Assembly (NCBI GenBank): GCA_028284235.1
Contig: JANQSC010000051.1
Span: 143,861 to 207,860 of the forward strand
Source of the DNA: Opitutaceae bacterium
GTDB lineage: Bacteria; Verrucomicrobiota; Verrucomicrobiia; Opitutales; Opitutaceae
Direction of reading: 5' to 3'
DNA length: 64,000 bases
The notes beneath the pieces were generated by a model. It searched no databases. It had not been told where the DNA came from and saw only the letters and a list, made by a program, of their open reading frames with translations. Below, piece by piece: positions 18,180-26,988 of this stretch (the stretch's first letter is position 1; the number at the start of each line of letters is the position of its first letter). The position numbers were made by a program, and so were the translations under genes.

Positions 18180-18733
18180 GCGGGCCGCCCGCTTCCCAGA
18201 TGGGCGTACGTTGCGTCCAGAAGAGCGTCTAACGCGCTTTGGGCCTGCGCGCTGCGCTCCCAATCGGATTGTGTCCACAAAGTGAATTCGGCGTGGATGT
18301 TGCAGGTGAAGAATTTCGATGTTCCGGTTGCCAGCAATAGTTCGAACACGTTTCCATAGCCCATTCCGGAGACGTTGTTGACGAGCGCGATGCAGGCGTC
18401 GATCGATACTCGATCGATCACGCGTTTTAGCGTGTCGATGCTGTCGATGCCAATTGGGCCTGATTTTTGGATACGAATGCACTGTGAATCGGCGAGCGAG
18501 AGCAGCCCTTGAATGTCGTCGATTCTTGATGGAAATCCGAAGTAGTAGAGTGTTTTGGAAGGGCGGTTTTCCGCAACGGACAGATGAAAATCGCGTATCT
18601 GATTTGCGGGGGCTGTGGCGGAGACCAGCCAGTTGCCAGAAGGCGGGTAGATATTGTCGGGGTTGGACTGCGGTTGGAGCGAGTCGATTAGCGACCGCAT
18701 TCGATCGCGTCGCGTTTCGAAAGTCTCAGGCAT
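18176..18733 (-). CDS. Uncharacterised 185-residue protein inside a glycosyltransferase operon
   Basis: The start at 18733 overlaps the upstream glycosyltransferase stop by 8 bases, and the end overlaps the downstream start by 4. The frame is open further upstream, but that would read through the neighbouring gene. The protein is soluble and alpha/beta-looking, with SKTLYYFGFPSRIDDIQGLL and a central IDACIALVNNVSGMGYGNVFELLLATG. It has no motif I recognise. Tight coupling to two GT4 genes suggests a role in the same polysaccharide. Confidence 0.6.
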   Translation of the reverse strand: MPETFETRRDRMRSLIDSLQPQSNPDNIYPPSGNWLVSATAPANQIRDFHLSVAENRPSKTLYYFGFPSRIDDIQGLLSLADSQCIRIQKSGPIGIDSIDTLKRVIDRVSIDACIALVNNVSGMGYGNVFELLLATGTSKFFTCNIHAEFTLWTQSDWERSAQAQSALDALLDATYAHLGSGRPA

Positions 18734-19847
18734 GGACGGGCGCCATGCGTTCGGCGATTGCGGACTGGATTGAATCGAAACTGCAGTGTTTCCAAAGATC
18801 GGATACGGCCTGTTCAGAAATTCGCTGTCGTTCTTCCGCAGTGGAGTCGACGACGCGTCTGAGCGCCGCCGCGACTTGATCCGGTTCGGAAAAGGCGCAT
18901 TGCTGGCCGGGGGCGTAGAGTTCAGGGGCGGAACAGTAGGGCTGGTGGATTTCCTGGTGGTGAATTGAAAAACAATTCTCCGCATTCAACATGCTGGCGT
19001 GCCCGCCCCAAAGATTCGCCGCGACGGGCAAACGCGCTCGAATTGCTTCGGCGACGGGGAGCCCCCAGCCTTCGCCCAAGCTGGCGGAAACCAGGCAGTC
19101 GTATTTTGGATACAATTCTAGCAATTCCTGGCGGTTCCAGTTCGCGGTTAAAATCTGGATATCCGGTCGCGGGCTTTCGAAGGGGCAGTTAGCGGAGGTT
19201 TTGATTGTTAGCCGCGCTGCGCCAGATTCAGGAAACGCCTGCTCCCAGGCGGCGAAGAGAAGATGGAGACCTTTGCGAAAGTGCGTTTCGCCCACGTAGA
19301 GAAACTCGAATGGCGACTGGCTCTCCCAATTGGTTTTGGAGGGCGCTGTCTCTAAATCGAGCGCGGGCGGTAAAACGGTGACCGGAGTGGCGACGCCGGA
19401 GCCTGAGAGCACTTTCTGCAAATGATGAGTCGTCACCCAGATTTCATCGAAGGCTTCGAGATAGGGAGCCCAGGCGGCTGGGTAGCGGCTCCACTCGTGC
19501 AAAACCATGGCGATATTCGTCTCGCCTTCGATCGGTACGAAATTGCGGCCCACCGTGTTGTGGAAGAACACTGCGCCTGAAAACCGCTCGCCGATCGAGC
19601 GGCGCTCGGATGCGGTGGTCGGCGCTGCCATTTGAACGACCTCGATCCCGAGAGCGTGGAACGTGGCCTCGTATAGATCGCCGACGATGCGGAAGCTGCC
19701 GCGATGGAGATCGCTCAAAAGAACTGCGGGTCTGTAGTGCGGCGGGTCGGACAAGGCGCGTTTAGCTAGGGAGGCGTTCGCTCGGTTTTCGGGACACGAG
19801 ACGGATAACCGTAAGCAAGCGGATTTTCCGGAGAGATCAACCTTCAT
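18726..19847 (-). CDS. Glycosyltransferase family 4
   Basis: The 373-residue protein has a GT-B C-terminal half with FEFLYVGETHFRKGLHLLF and the donor motif SLGEGWGLPVAEAIRARLPV (EX7E). The N-terminal half contains an acceptor-side region with VLLSDLHRGSFRIVGDLY. It is the first gene of the minus-strand operon that continues with the 185-residue orphan, a second GT4 and the helical-repeat protein. The promoter should lie in the 218-base gap shared with the divergent cytidylyltransferase gene. Confidence 0.9.
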   Translation of the reverse strand: MKVDLSGKSACLRLSVSCPENRANASLAKRALSDPPHYRPAVLLSDLHRGSFRIVGDLYEATFHALGIEVVQMAAPTTASERRSIGERFSGAVFFHNTVGRNFVPIEGETNIAMVLHEWSRYPAAWAPYLEAFDEIWVTTHHLQKVLSGSGVATPVTVLPPALDLETAPSKTNWESQSPFEFLYVGETHFRKGLHLLFAAWEQAFPESGAARLTIKTSANCPFESPRPDIQILTANWNRQELLELYPKYDCLVSASLGEGWGLPVAEAIRARLPVAANLWGGHASMLNAENCFSIHHQEIHQPYCSAPELYAPGQQCAFSEPDQVAAALRRVVDSTAEERQRISEQAVSDLWKHCSFDSIQSAIAERMAPVHA

Positions 19848-20065
19848 TTGCCTTGGGGCGGCTCTCTACGGGCTCGATTTTCGAGTTATCGGCGTAACTG
19901 GCACGTTATGAACAAGTTAAAGAGGCATTGCGCGAGTTGGCCCGCGAATTGCTATGCAAGTAGCGACTCGATGCGTTCGCCTTTAAACAGGTCATTTATT
20001 GCCAATTCGATCGATTGGTTCGGCAGAAATTGCCGAGCGGGTCGCAATCGTGTACTTTCCCCGCC

Positions 20066-20677
20066 ATGCATGTAGTTGGATCCATTATCGCCCGGCTGGG
20101 AAGCAAACGGCTGACCTACAAGAACCTACTGCCCTTCGCGGGCAAGCCGCTCCTGGGGCTGGGCATCGAGAAATTGCGGCAAGCAAGCCGCGTCGACGAG
20201 GTCGTCGTTTCGACCGAGAGCGAGCTCATCGCCCGCGTGGCCCTCGATTTCGGGGCGACCGTTCTGGAGCGGCCGCCGGAGCTGGCAGAGGACGACGTCC
20301 CGTCGGTTCCCGTGTTCCAGCATCTGATGGCGAGCCATCCCTGCGATATTCACGTGAATTTTAACATCAACTTCCCACTCTGCGATCCCGCGGTCATCGA
20401 TCGAGCGGTCGACCTGGCGAAGGAGAACGGCGAATCCCTGTCGAACCCCTACGCCGCTTGGGCCCAGACGCGGGCCTGTCTCGAGTCCTACGGGGATCCC
20501 TATGAAATCTCCGCCCACCAGCATGAATTCGAGGACGAGCGGGCCGGCCCCGTCGACGTCCACACCCTCGAGGATCTCCTCGAAACCTACCGTTTCAACC
20601 AAGGCCCGAATCCAGAGGGCTTGCCGGTCGGGTTTCGGGCCGAAATCGCTCAAGGCGCCCCTCCCGGCAGTCGATAA
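20066..20677 (+). CDS. Cytidylyltransferase family protein (NeuA/SpsF-like)
   Basis: I choose the ATG at 20066 because the protein then opens directly with the nucleotide-binding loop, VGSIIARLGSKRLTYKNLL; the frame is open to 20015. The loop matches the ARxGSKRLxxKNL signature of CMP-sugar synthetases. EVVVSTESELIARVAL and the NFNINFPLCDP segment are in the expected order. At 203 residues it is shorter than typical NeuA (about 225), mainly at the C-terminus, which lacks the TEEDL-like ending. It may activate a sugar acid with CTP, or it may be a divergent member. It is separated from the coiled-coil gene downstream by 46 bases. Confidence 0.75.
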   Translation: MHVVGSIIARLGSKRLTYKNLLPFAGKPLLGLGIEKLRQASRVDEVVVSTESELIARVALDFGATVLERPPELAEDDVPSVPVFQHLMASHPCDIHVNFNINFPLCDPAVIDRAVDLAKENGESLSNPYAAWAQTRACLESYGDPYEISAHQHEFEDERAGPVDVHTLEDLLETYRFNQGPNPEGLPVGFRAEIAQGAPPGSR

Positions 20678-20723
20678 TGAATAGACTGAAGCGCCTATGC
20701 GAGCCCAGAGGAAATTACTCTCC

Positions 20724-22394
20724 ATGAACCTGTTTAAACGCCAATCCTATCCCATGACTGCCAAAGTGATTTTGGCGGCTTTGATTTTGGGGGTCGCTTG
20801 GACGCCATCGATCCTGCGCAGCGCCGACAAGAAAACGCGTCAGCACCCCTCCGCTCGCGAGGGCCGCGTGGCGCTTCCCAAGACCGCAACCGAGAAGGCC
20901 GCTGAAGAGGAAGCTGCTCGCCAAGCCGAAGAAGCGGCTCAAACCGAGGCGGTGAAGGCCCTTCAGGCGGAGGAGCAGCGCCGCCTTGCGGAGGAAAAGA
21001 AAGCGAAGCGTCTGGCGGACAAGCAAGCCGCGGCGGCCCGCGTCGAGCAAGCGCGATTGGAAAAGCAGGAGAAACTCGCCTTGGAAAAGCTCCGCAAGCA
21101 GCTGGCGGACGAGAAACGCAAAGCGGAGCGGGACTTGGCCCGGCAACTCGAAGAGGAGGAACGCCAAGCCGAGAAAGCCCTCGAAACTCAACTGAAGCGG
21201 GAAGAAGCGGAGGCCCTCGCTCAATCCCTCGAGCGCATCGAGGCGGAAGAAGCCGCCAAGAAAATCGAGCTCGCGACCCAGATCGAAGCCGACCGGACCG
21301 TGGCTCAGGAAGCGATGCAGTCGCGTCTGGCCGAGGCGGAAGCGCGCGGTCTCGAAGCGATCGACGAGCGGATCCAAGAATTTGAATCGGAATCGCGCGA
21401 GAAGCTCGAAAAACGCCTCGCCGACGAAGCCCTCGCCGCCCAGAGGAAAATCGACAAGCAGATCGCCGACGACGAGAAGGCGGCCCGCAAGGAACTGGAA
21501 AAGCGGCTCAGCGAGCGCGAGCAAATCGCCAAGGAGGAACTGGAGTCACAGATCGAGAAAGACGCTCGCCTGGCCCGGGAAGAACGGGACCGGCTCCTCG
21601 CTTCAGCGGTCATCACGCAGGAAGCGCTCATTCAGGAGCTGATTGCGGAGGACGAGAGGGCCGCCCTGGCGGAAATCGAAAAGCGCCTCCTTGAAGAAAG
21701 CGAGACTCTCGCCGAGAAGTTGCAAATGGAAGACGAAAAAAAGGCCCGGGAACTCGTGGAAAAGACGCGCGAGAAGGCCAAGAAGCGAACGGTTCAAACC
21801 AAGTTCGCCGCCTCGAATCGGGGAAAGACTGCGGCCGCCAACCCTTTTTCCCCAGACGACGAATACAAGCGCCCCTCGCTCTGGGGCTCCGTACGCCGGG
21901 CCCCCAGGCAGTTGCTGGCGGGAATCGGATCGATTTCGCTGCCTCGCAAGGAGGAGTACGCGGGCTACCTGGCCTATCGGACTCCCACTCCGTTGCGATT
22001 CTCGGACGATAGCGCTCTCGACCTGCGCCCGATCACTCAGGCGTTGCCCGAATTCTCCATGCTCGCCCCCGGGCAAGGATCGGTCGTCGTCCAAAACGCG
22101 TTGACGGAAGCGGAGGCCCGCAGAAACGGGTTGGTAAACCGGGTCGTTTTCGAACTGGAGCCGCACACCATCGTGTCCGGCAAGATCGACACGACCCTTC
22201 CGAGCGAACTCGAAGAGCGCGACCGCGTTATGGTCGAGGAAACCGAAGGAACCGTAGTGCGCCCGGAAGAAGTTTTGATTTTCTTTGAAAACGAACGCGA
22301 AGGCGGCGGCACCAAAACGGTAGTGCCATTTTCCCCAGCGATTCCGACGCAAGCGCCGCCGTCCCGAAGCGGGGCGACCTATGAGCGAAAGTAG
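20724..22394 (+). CDS. Exported long coiled-coil protein
   Basis: I favour the ATG at 20724 (556 residues), with 20697 and 20754 also possible. The N-terminus has a basic stretch, a hydrophobic VILAALILGVAW core and a likely signal-peptidase site after SILRSA. Residues about 55-370 are an almost uninterrupted charged helix rich in Ala, Glu, Lys and Arg with heptad-like spacing, which would give a rod some 40 nm long if fully coiled. The last 180 residues are non-repetitive and contain NPFSPDDEYKRPSLWGSV and several VxFE strands. It is followed within 20 bases by a secreted TPR protein. It is probably periplasmic or envelope-spanning, and I recognise no family. Confidence 0.7.
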   Translation: MNLFKRQSYPMTAKVILAALILGVAWTPSILRSADKKTRQHPSAREGRVALPKTATEKAAEEEAARQAEEAAQTEAVKALQAEEQRRLAEEKKAKRLADKQAAAARVEQARLEKQEKLALEKLRKQLADEKRKAERDLARQLEEEERQAEKALETQLKREEAEALAQSLERIEAEEAAKKIELATQIEADRTVAQEAMQSRLAEAEARGLEAIDERIQEFESESREKLEKRLADEALAAQRKIDKQIADDEKAARKELEKRLSEREQIAKEELESQIEKDARLAREERDRLLASAVITQEALIQELIAEDERAALAEIEKRLLEESETLAEKLQMEDEKKARELVEKTREKAKKRTVQTKFAASNRGKTAAANPFSPDDEYKRPSLWGSVRRAPRQLLAGIGSISLPRKEEYAGYLAYRTPTPLRFSDDSALDLRPITQALPEFSMLAPGQGSVVVQNALTEAEARRNGLVNRVVFELEPHTIVSGKIDTTLPSELEERDRVMVEETEGTVVRPEEVLIFFENEREGGGTKTVVPFSPAIPTQAPPSRSGATYERK

Positions 22395-22413
22395 TTGATT
22401 GAGAACATTTAGT

Positions 22414-23694
22414 ATGAAAATTTTAGATACACTAAACCTGCGTCTGATTTGCGGTTTGCTGATTGGCCTCGCTCTGGCGTTTCCATCATTCGCGGCGGAG
22501 GACGCTCCAGCGGCAGACACGACCGTCGAGGACGCGGAAAGCGCCGAGGGTGAAGGCGAAGGGGAAGACGAGGAGAAGGAGGACTACATTCTCGTCATCG
22601 AACCGGCCAAGAAGATCGACCGCGAAGAGGCGGGCGTGCAGATCCTGAAGTACTTGGAGCTCGGTCGTTCCTTGTGGGAGGGGGGCGACACTGTGATGGC
22701 GGAGAAGTACTTCGCGGCCGCCCTGGGCGTGCCGATCGACGCGGACGAGAAAGAGCAAGTGCTCTACGAGATGGGCACTCTCTACAAAGAGGCGGCCCTC
22801 TATCCGAAGGCAGCCGCGGTCTACGAGCGTCTCGTGCAGGAATTTGGCCAGAGCCGGCAGCTCGCTTCCATCTACATGGAGCTCGGGCACATCTACCGCA
22901 AAATGGGCGGGCTCAAGGTCGCCATCAACAATTACTACATGGTCATCAACTCCACCTTGAACATCTCGGTGGACCAAGTGGAAAAGGCCCGCCGCCTGTC
23001 GTTGGAAGCGAAACTGGAAATCGCGGAAACGCACGCCGAGTTGCTCGAGTACGAGGAGTCGTACCGCCACTACGAGCTGCTCGCGAAACTGGACTTGAAG
23101 CCGGTGGAGCGGATGCGCGTGGACTACCGCATGTGCAATCTCCTGTATGAACTGGGTCGATACCAGACCGCGGTTTCGAAGCTGAAACTGTTTCTCGACA
23201 ACTACGCTCTCAGCGCTCATTCCCCGGAGATTCGCTACTTGCTGGCCCGGTCCTACGAGAAACTGAATCGCAAGCCGGACGCCCTGCGCGAGGTCGTGCA
23301 GATTCTGCAGCGTCAGTCCAGCCCGGATACAGCCCTGGAAGGCGCTTCGGACTATTGGAAGCAGCGCACGGGCAACGAGCTGGCCAACGAGTTTTATCAG
23401 AAAGCGGACTACCGCAGCGCCTTGACGATCTACCAGTCGCTCGCGAAGTACAACGCGAGCCCAGAGTGGCGCTGGCCCGCCATCCACCAGATCGGCTTGT
23501 GTTTCGAGCGACTCGGGCTGCCGGAAAAAGCGATCTTGGCCTACCAGGAAATCGTCGACCCCGAAGACGGGCCGACCGAGGAGCCGCTCACCCCCGGCTT
23601 GGAAACGCTGCGCGAGATGGCGAAATGGAGGCTTGAACACTTGAACTGGGAAGACGATCTTATTGCCCGCCTCAACGTGCTAGGCGCCCAATGA
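22414..23694 (+). CDS. Secreted TPR-repeat protein
   Basis: The ATG at 22414 gives 426 residues starting with a signal peptide (LICGLLIGLALAFPSFA then AED). An acidic linker of Glu, Asp and Gly follows. From about residue 65 to the end the sequence is a run of TPR-type helices: EKYFAAALGVPIDADEKEQV, LYKEAALYPKAAAVYERLV, YRKMGGLKVAINNYYMV and others up to IGLCFERLGLPEKAILAYQE. The layout resembles periplasmic assembly scaffolds such as BamD or CpoB, but I cannot claim either. It sits between the coiled-coil protein and a 132-residue helical protein, so the three may form one envelope complex. Confidence 0.78.
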   Translation: MKILDTLNLRLICGLLIGLALAFPSFAAEDAPAADTTVEDAESAEGEGEGEDEEKEDYILVIEPAKKIDREEAGVQILKYLELGRSLWEGGDTVMAEKYFAAALGVPIDADEKEQVLYEMGTLYKEAALYPKAAAVYERLVQEFGQSRQLASIYMELGHIYRKMGGLKVAINNYYMVINSTLNISVDQVEKARRLSLEAKLEIAETHAELLEYEESYRHYELLAKLDLKPVERMRVDYRMCNLLYELGRYQTAVSKLKLFLDNYALSAHSPEIRYLLARSYEKLNRKPDALREVVQILQRQSSPDTALEGASDYWKQRTGNELANEFYQKADYRSALTIYQSLAKYNASPEWRWPAIHQIGLCFERLGLPEKAILAYQEIVDPEDGPTEEPLTPGLETLREMAKWRLEHLNWEDDLIARLNVLGAQ

Positions 23695-23701
23695 TCGACT
23701 G

Positions 23702-24100
23702 ATGGACCCAGACCAAATCGAGCGAATTCTAAAAGAGCATATCCGACTGTGCTCGGACATGCACGAGCTGTTCATCGAAGAAGGGCGGATCATGCGCTCG
23801 ACCGGCGCTCCGCCCGACGAGGCCTTTTTGAAGCGGAAGGAGGCCTTCCTGCCGATCCTGGAAAAAGGGCTGGAATTTTTACAGCGGGCCAACGACAAGC
23901 CCGAGGAGTTCCCCCGCGGACTGGAACCTCTGGTCGCGGAGGCGCGCTCCCAGGTGATGAAACTAATGATGCTCGACCGCGAGAACGAGCGGCTCTTGTT
24001 GAAGACGACCTTGCCTCCGAAGATGAAACAAGCGATGGGGCGAGCGACGGCCGGGCAAGTGGCCAAGGCCTACGGCAAGTTCAGCGACTCGTCGACGTAG
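23702..24100 (+). CDS. Small all-helical cytoplasmic protein
   Basis: The 132-residue protein starts 7 bases after the TPR gene. It is predicted almost fully helical (IERILKEHIRLCSDMHELF, LPILEKGLEFLQRAN, ARSQVMKLMMLDRENERLLL) with no signal peptide or membrane segment. The size and pattern are reminiscent of FlgN-type export chaperones, but no specific motif supports this. The position suggests it belongs with the coiled-coil and TPR proteins, though it would lie on the opposite side of the inner membrane. Confidence 0.6.
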   Translation: MDPDQIERILKEHIRLCSDMHELFIEEGRIMRSTGAPPDEAFLKRKEAFLPILEKGLEFLQRANDKPEEFPRGLEPLVAEARSQVMKLMMLDRENERLLLKTTLPPKMKQAMGRATAGQVAKAYGKFSDSST

Positions 24101-24115
24101 CGCGAGCGAACGCTA

Positions 24116-24502
24116 CTAGGCGACCGTGGTTTCCTCTTCGACGGAGGAGTCGGCTGCGGCGCTCTCGACCAGTTGCACGAGCTCCTTGATGTTGAAGGGC
24201 TTCGCCAGTGTCGCGATCAAGTTGTTGTAGTTCAAGTGGGCGGCCTCCTCGATGAAGCCGGAAACGATGATGAACTTGGTCTTGATATTCTGCCAGCCGG
24301 AGAGGAACTCCAGCACCATTTCGCCGGACAGGCGGGGCATCTTGAGATCGAGCAGAACGACGTCGAACTGGTGATTCGGGTCGGAGAGGACGGACACCGC
24401 GTTGTGGCCGTCGCACATGACGGAGACTTCGTGCTCTTCGCCGAATACGGTGAAAAGAAGGAGGCGGATTGCGGGATCGTCGTCGACAATTAAGATTTTC
24501 AT
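24116..24502 (-). CDS. Single-domain response regulator
   Basis: The 128-residue protein is one receiver domain. The acidic pocket DDD (residues 7-9), the phosphorylation site Asp52 in LLDLKMP, Ser81 in VSG and Lys101 in LAKP are all present. It has no output domain, so it should act like CheY by binding a partner. It is the last gene of the minus-strand signalling cluster, 116 bases after another receiver gene, and faces the helical-protein gene tail to tail. Confidence 0.93.
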   Translation of the reverse strand: MKILIVDDDPAIRLLLFTVFGEEHEVSVMCDGHNAVSVLSDPNHQFDVVLLDLKMPRLSGEMVLEFLSGWQNIKTKFIIVSGFIEEAAHLNYNNLIATLAKPFNIKELVQLVESAAADSSVEEETTVA

Positions 24503-24618
24503 TTCCAGTGGTCGTTGAAAGGTCGCTCAAGCGTGTTCTCTATGAATCGTCCTGCGGTGGCGCTACTATGAGTCGTTTGCGAGTCCGGGTCTTGCTTTAG
24601 CGAAGGGTTTACAGATTT

Positions 24619-25323
24619 TCAGTTGTTCCCCAGGAGGCTGGGCTTGTCGGCGGACTGCACGACTGTCGCCAGTGGCTCTGGCATCTCGAATAGCGAGTGG
24701 TTGACCTTCCCGTAGAATTTGCGGAGTTCGGCTTCCATGATGCGCGTGGTCTCCCGCACGGTCTGAATGTCGCTGGCTTCGATCCAGTACTTTTCCGTGA
24801 CGGTCTGAAGGAATTCGACTTTCTCGGCAAGGGAGGCGAGCGTGTTGAGGCTGTCTTGCAGCATTTCCGAGTCCGACGGGCGCAGAGCGTCGCCGAGCGC
24901 TTGCTGGGTCGACGGGGCGGTGGCCGCGGTTGGGACTGGCTCGGGTTGGGCCGTGGGGTTCGGGGTCGCGCGGGCCAAGTCTTTCACGGCGTCGAGGAGG
25001 TTCCGATAGTTGAACGGCTTGGGGAAAATCTTGCTGGCGCCGAGGCGGTTGAACTGCTTTTCCGACTCGGGGTTCAGGTAGCCGGTGAGGACGATGACGG
25101 GCACTTCCGGGTGGGCTTTCTTGATCGCGGCGATTACCTCTAGCCCGTCTCTTTTGGGCAAGTGGTAGTCGAGGATGACGAGGTCCGCGTTTGCGTTGAG
25201 ACCCTTGTCGATCCCGTCGTCGCCGTTGTCGGCTTCGTCGATGTTGAAATCGTCTTTAAGGACTTCGCGCACGACCATGCGCAGGGCGGGGTCGTCTTCT
25301 ACGAGCAGTACGTTCTTTTTCAT
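24619..25323 (-). CDS. Response regulator with a helical C-terminal extension
   Basis: Residues 1-118 form a complete receiver domain (acidic residues 10-11, Asp52 in ILDYHLP, Thr80 in VLTG, Lys102 in PKPF). A Pro/Ala/Thr-rich linker (about 120-145) leads to a helical tail of some 85 residues (MLQDSLNTLASLAEKVEFLQ and onwards) that matches no DNA-binding domain I know. The gene begins 5 bases after the PAS-like gene, so the two are co-transcribed. The tail may serve for dimerisation or partner binding. Confidence 0.9.
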   Translation of the reverse strand: MKKNVLLVEDDPALRMVVREVLKDDFNIDEADNGDDGIDKGLNANADLVILDYHLPKRDGLEVIAAIKKAHPEVPVIVLTGYLNPESEKQFNRLGASKIFPKPFNYRNLLDAVKDLARATPNPTAQPEPVPTAATAPSTQQALGDALRPSDSEMLQDSLNTLASLAEKVEFLQTVTEKYWIEASDIQTVRETTRIMEAELRKFYGKVNHSLFEMPEPLATVVQSADKPSLLGNN

Positions 25324-25328
25324 CCGAG

Positions 25329-25844
25329 TTAATTGTCTCCGTTGTAGTTTTGGAAAGCGCTTTGGCGGAATGCCGCGTTGCGGATCTGCTCGGATCCGAG
25401 CATTTCTCGTCCGGCGAACACAATGGCGAGAGGGATGCCCGTGGTGGACCGGATCGGGTACTTGGAGCCCCGGAGCCAGGTGTTCCCCCAGGAGAGGGAA
25501 ACCAGCTCCTTCACGTGGTGCTTGGGGCGGCAGGTCTCGATCACGTCGCGGTCGTCGGACGCGTGAAAGGGGTTGGCGGTCAGATTGAATTCCGGATTGA
25601 ACGTCGCTCGGGCGGGTTCGACTGGAGACTCGTAGGTTTCCAGAAGCCGGCGGCCCGCCTGGTTCAGGTAGAATAGGTCGTCGCGGGTGAAGTAGGCGAA
25701 GACGCAGTAGTTTAGCCGCTCGAATTCGGACACGTTGGCGTCGAGAAGGGACTCCGTGGTCTCATGCTCGAAGTTGATCGATTCGATCGCGGCGTCCAGC
25801 GCTTCGGGCAGGGACGCTTGCAGCAGTTTGTCGTAATTGGGCAT
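25329..25844 (-). CDS. PAS-like sensory protein
   Basis: The 171-residue protein has no membrane segment. Residues about 45-150 look like a divergent PAS fold: YCVFAYFTRDDLFYLNQAGRRLLETY at the N-terminal side, then a beta-hairpin region LVSLSWGNTWLRGSKYPI and TTGIPLAIVFAGREM. No output domain follows. It precedes the receiver/helical-tail gene by 5 bases, so it may be a soluble sensor subunit for it. The PAS call rests on pattern rather than on a fixed motif. Confidence 0.55.
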   Translation of the reverse strand: MPNYDKLLQASLPEALDAAIESINFEHETTESLLDANVSEFERLNYCVFAYFTRDDLFYLNQAGRRLLETYESPVEPARATFNPEFNLTANPFHASDDRDVIETCRPKHHVKELVSLSWGNTWLRGSKYPIRSTTGIPLAIVFAGREMLGSEQIRNAAFRQSAFQNYNGDN

Positions 25845-26148
25845 GAAAGACAGATTCGCGAGGCCGAGCCTCGTCTCCTAGTGGAAATCGGCGCGAAAGG
25901 GCCGATTCTTTAGCGTAATTCGCCTAGGCCGCGTGGACAAATTCGCTCATGTCGCCGAAATCAGATCAAATTGGCCCAAATTCCGGTTCCTCCCCTCGCA
26001 ATATTCCAATATTACTCGGGTCGAAGCCCGCAATTTTGACTCAATTTGCTCTTGCTTCGACTCGTTCCGGAATTTGTCCGCGCGGCCCAGTTTCCCCCAG
26101 GGAAGACCCGTTGCGATTCGCCTCGGATCGGGGCTAATCGAGTCTGTT
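25845..26148. other. 304-base intergenic region within the signalling cluster
   Basis: No gene is visible here on either strand; the open frames that cross it lack start sites and family motifs. It separates the HDOD gene end from the PAS-like gene start, so it should hold the promoter for the three last cluster genes. Two hairpins occur: CGAGGC/GCCTCG with a 3-base loop (near 25859-25873) and AATCGGC/GCCGATT with an 8-base loop (near 25883-25905). Neither has a clear T-run, so they may be leader structures rather than terminators. Confidence 0.5.
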
Positions 26149-26988
26149 TTAGTTTGGGCCGGTCCCGAGGGCGCGTTTCGCCTCTTGCAGCCGCTCTCGC
26201 CCTTCGAGCAACGCCCGCTGCAGCGTGGCCTCGTCGATTTCGAAAGCGCCGCTCGACATGTCGAGCGCCCAGGAGTCGCGCCCGTCGTTGCAGCCAATCG
26301 TTCCGGCGGCCCAGTTGGCGATTTGGAGGGCGCCCGCCAGAGTCGCCTGGTCGCCGGCTTTTTCGGGCGCGTACTGGTGGCGAACGGGGAGGACGACCTC
26401 TTCCGGGAAGCCCCAATTTTCCAGCATTTGGGCGCCGACTTGGGCGTGGTCGAATCCGAAAGTGGCGTTTTCGGAGGCGTCGACGGAAATCTGGTCGGAT
26501 TCCACCCGGCGGAATATTTCCACGTAGGCCTCGCCGCAAGTTTGGTGGAGGGCGAGTTTGCCGATGTCGTGCAGAAGACCGAGCGTGTAGGGCAGCCCTT
26601 CCTGCGAGGATCGATTTTCGGCGATGAGGTCCATGAGGATGGCGACGGCAAGACTGTGGGTCCAAAGGCCGCCCTTTTGGATCTCCATGCTGGAAAGTTC
26701 CCCGCCGAGCAAGCTGTCACCCGCGACTACGTTGACGATGCGGTAGACTTCGCGAATCCCGAGGAGCCCGACGGCTTCCGCGAGGTCGGTGATCGGCGTC
26801 GGCGGCGAGTATAGGCTGCTGTTGGCCAGCGTGAGGACGCCGGCGACGATGGCGGGATCGGTCGCTATAAGCGAGACGATCTCGGAGGCGTCCGCGTCCG
26901 GGTCGCGCATGACTTGCATGAGCTTGGGCAGGATTTCGGGCGCGGGCGGAAGGGCCGTGGCGTTTTCGATAACTTCGGTCAGGTTCAT
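26149..26988 (-). CDS. HDOD-domain signalling protein
   Basis: The 279-residue protein is a single HDOD domain. The N-terminal LPPAPEILPKLMQVMRDPDA and IATDPAIVAGVLTLANS are the usual opening helices. The HD core is retained as LGLLHDIGKLALH, followed by GFDHAQVGAQMLENWGFPEEV. HDOD proteins are linked to second-messenger and chemotaxis signalling, with no generally known catalytic activity. The start codon overlaps the cheD stop by 4 bases, so the two are translationally coupled. Confidence 0.93.
   Translation of the reverse strand: MNLTEVIENATALPPAPEILPKLMQVMRDPDADASEIVSLIATDPAIVAGVLTLANSSLYSPPTPITDLAEAVGLLGIREVYRIVNVVAGDSLLGGELSSMEIQKGGLWTHSLAVAILMDLIAENRSSQEGLPYTLGLLHDIGKLALHQTCGEAYVEIFRRVESDQISVDASENATFGFDHAQVGAQMLENWGFPEEVVLPVRHQYAPEKAGDQATLAGALQIANWAAGTIGCNDGRDSWALDMSSGAFEIDEATLQRALLEGRERLQEAKRALGTGPN

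Noticed and set aside
21305..21631. Serine/arginine-rich open frame opposite the coiled-coil gene
   Set aside because: Low-complexity antisense frame created by the repetitive Glu/Lys/Ala codons of the real gene.
25933..26814. Long plus-strand open frame opposite the HDOD gene
   Set aside because: It is the antisense shadow of the HDOD gene and has no recognisable domain or ribosome site.
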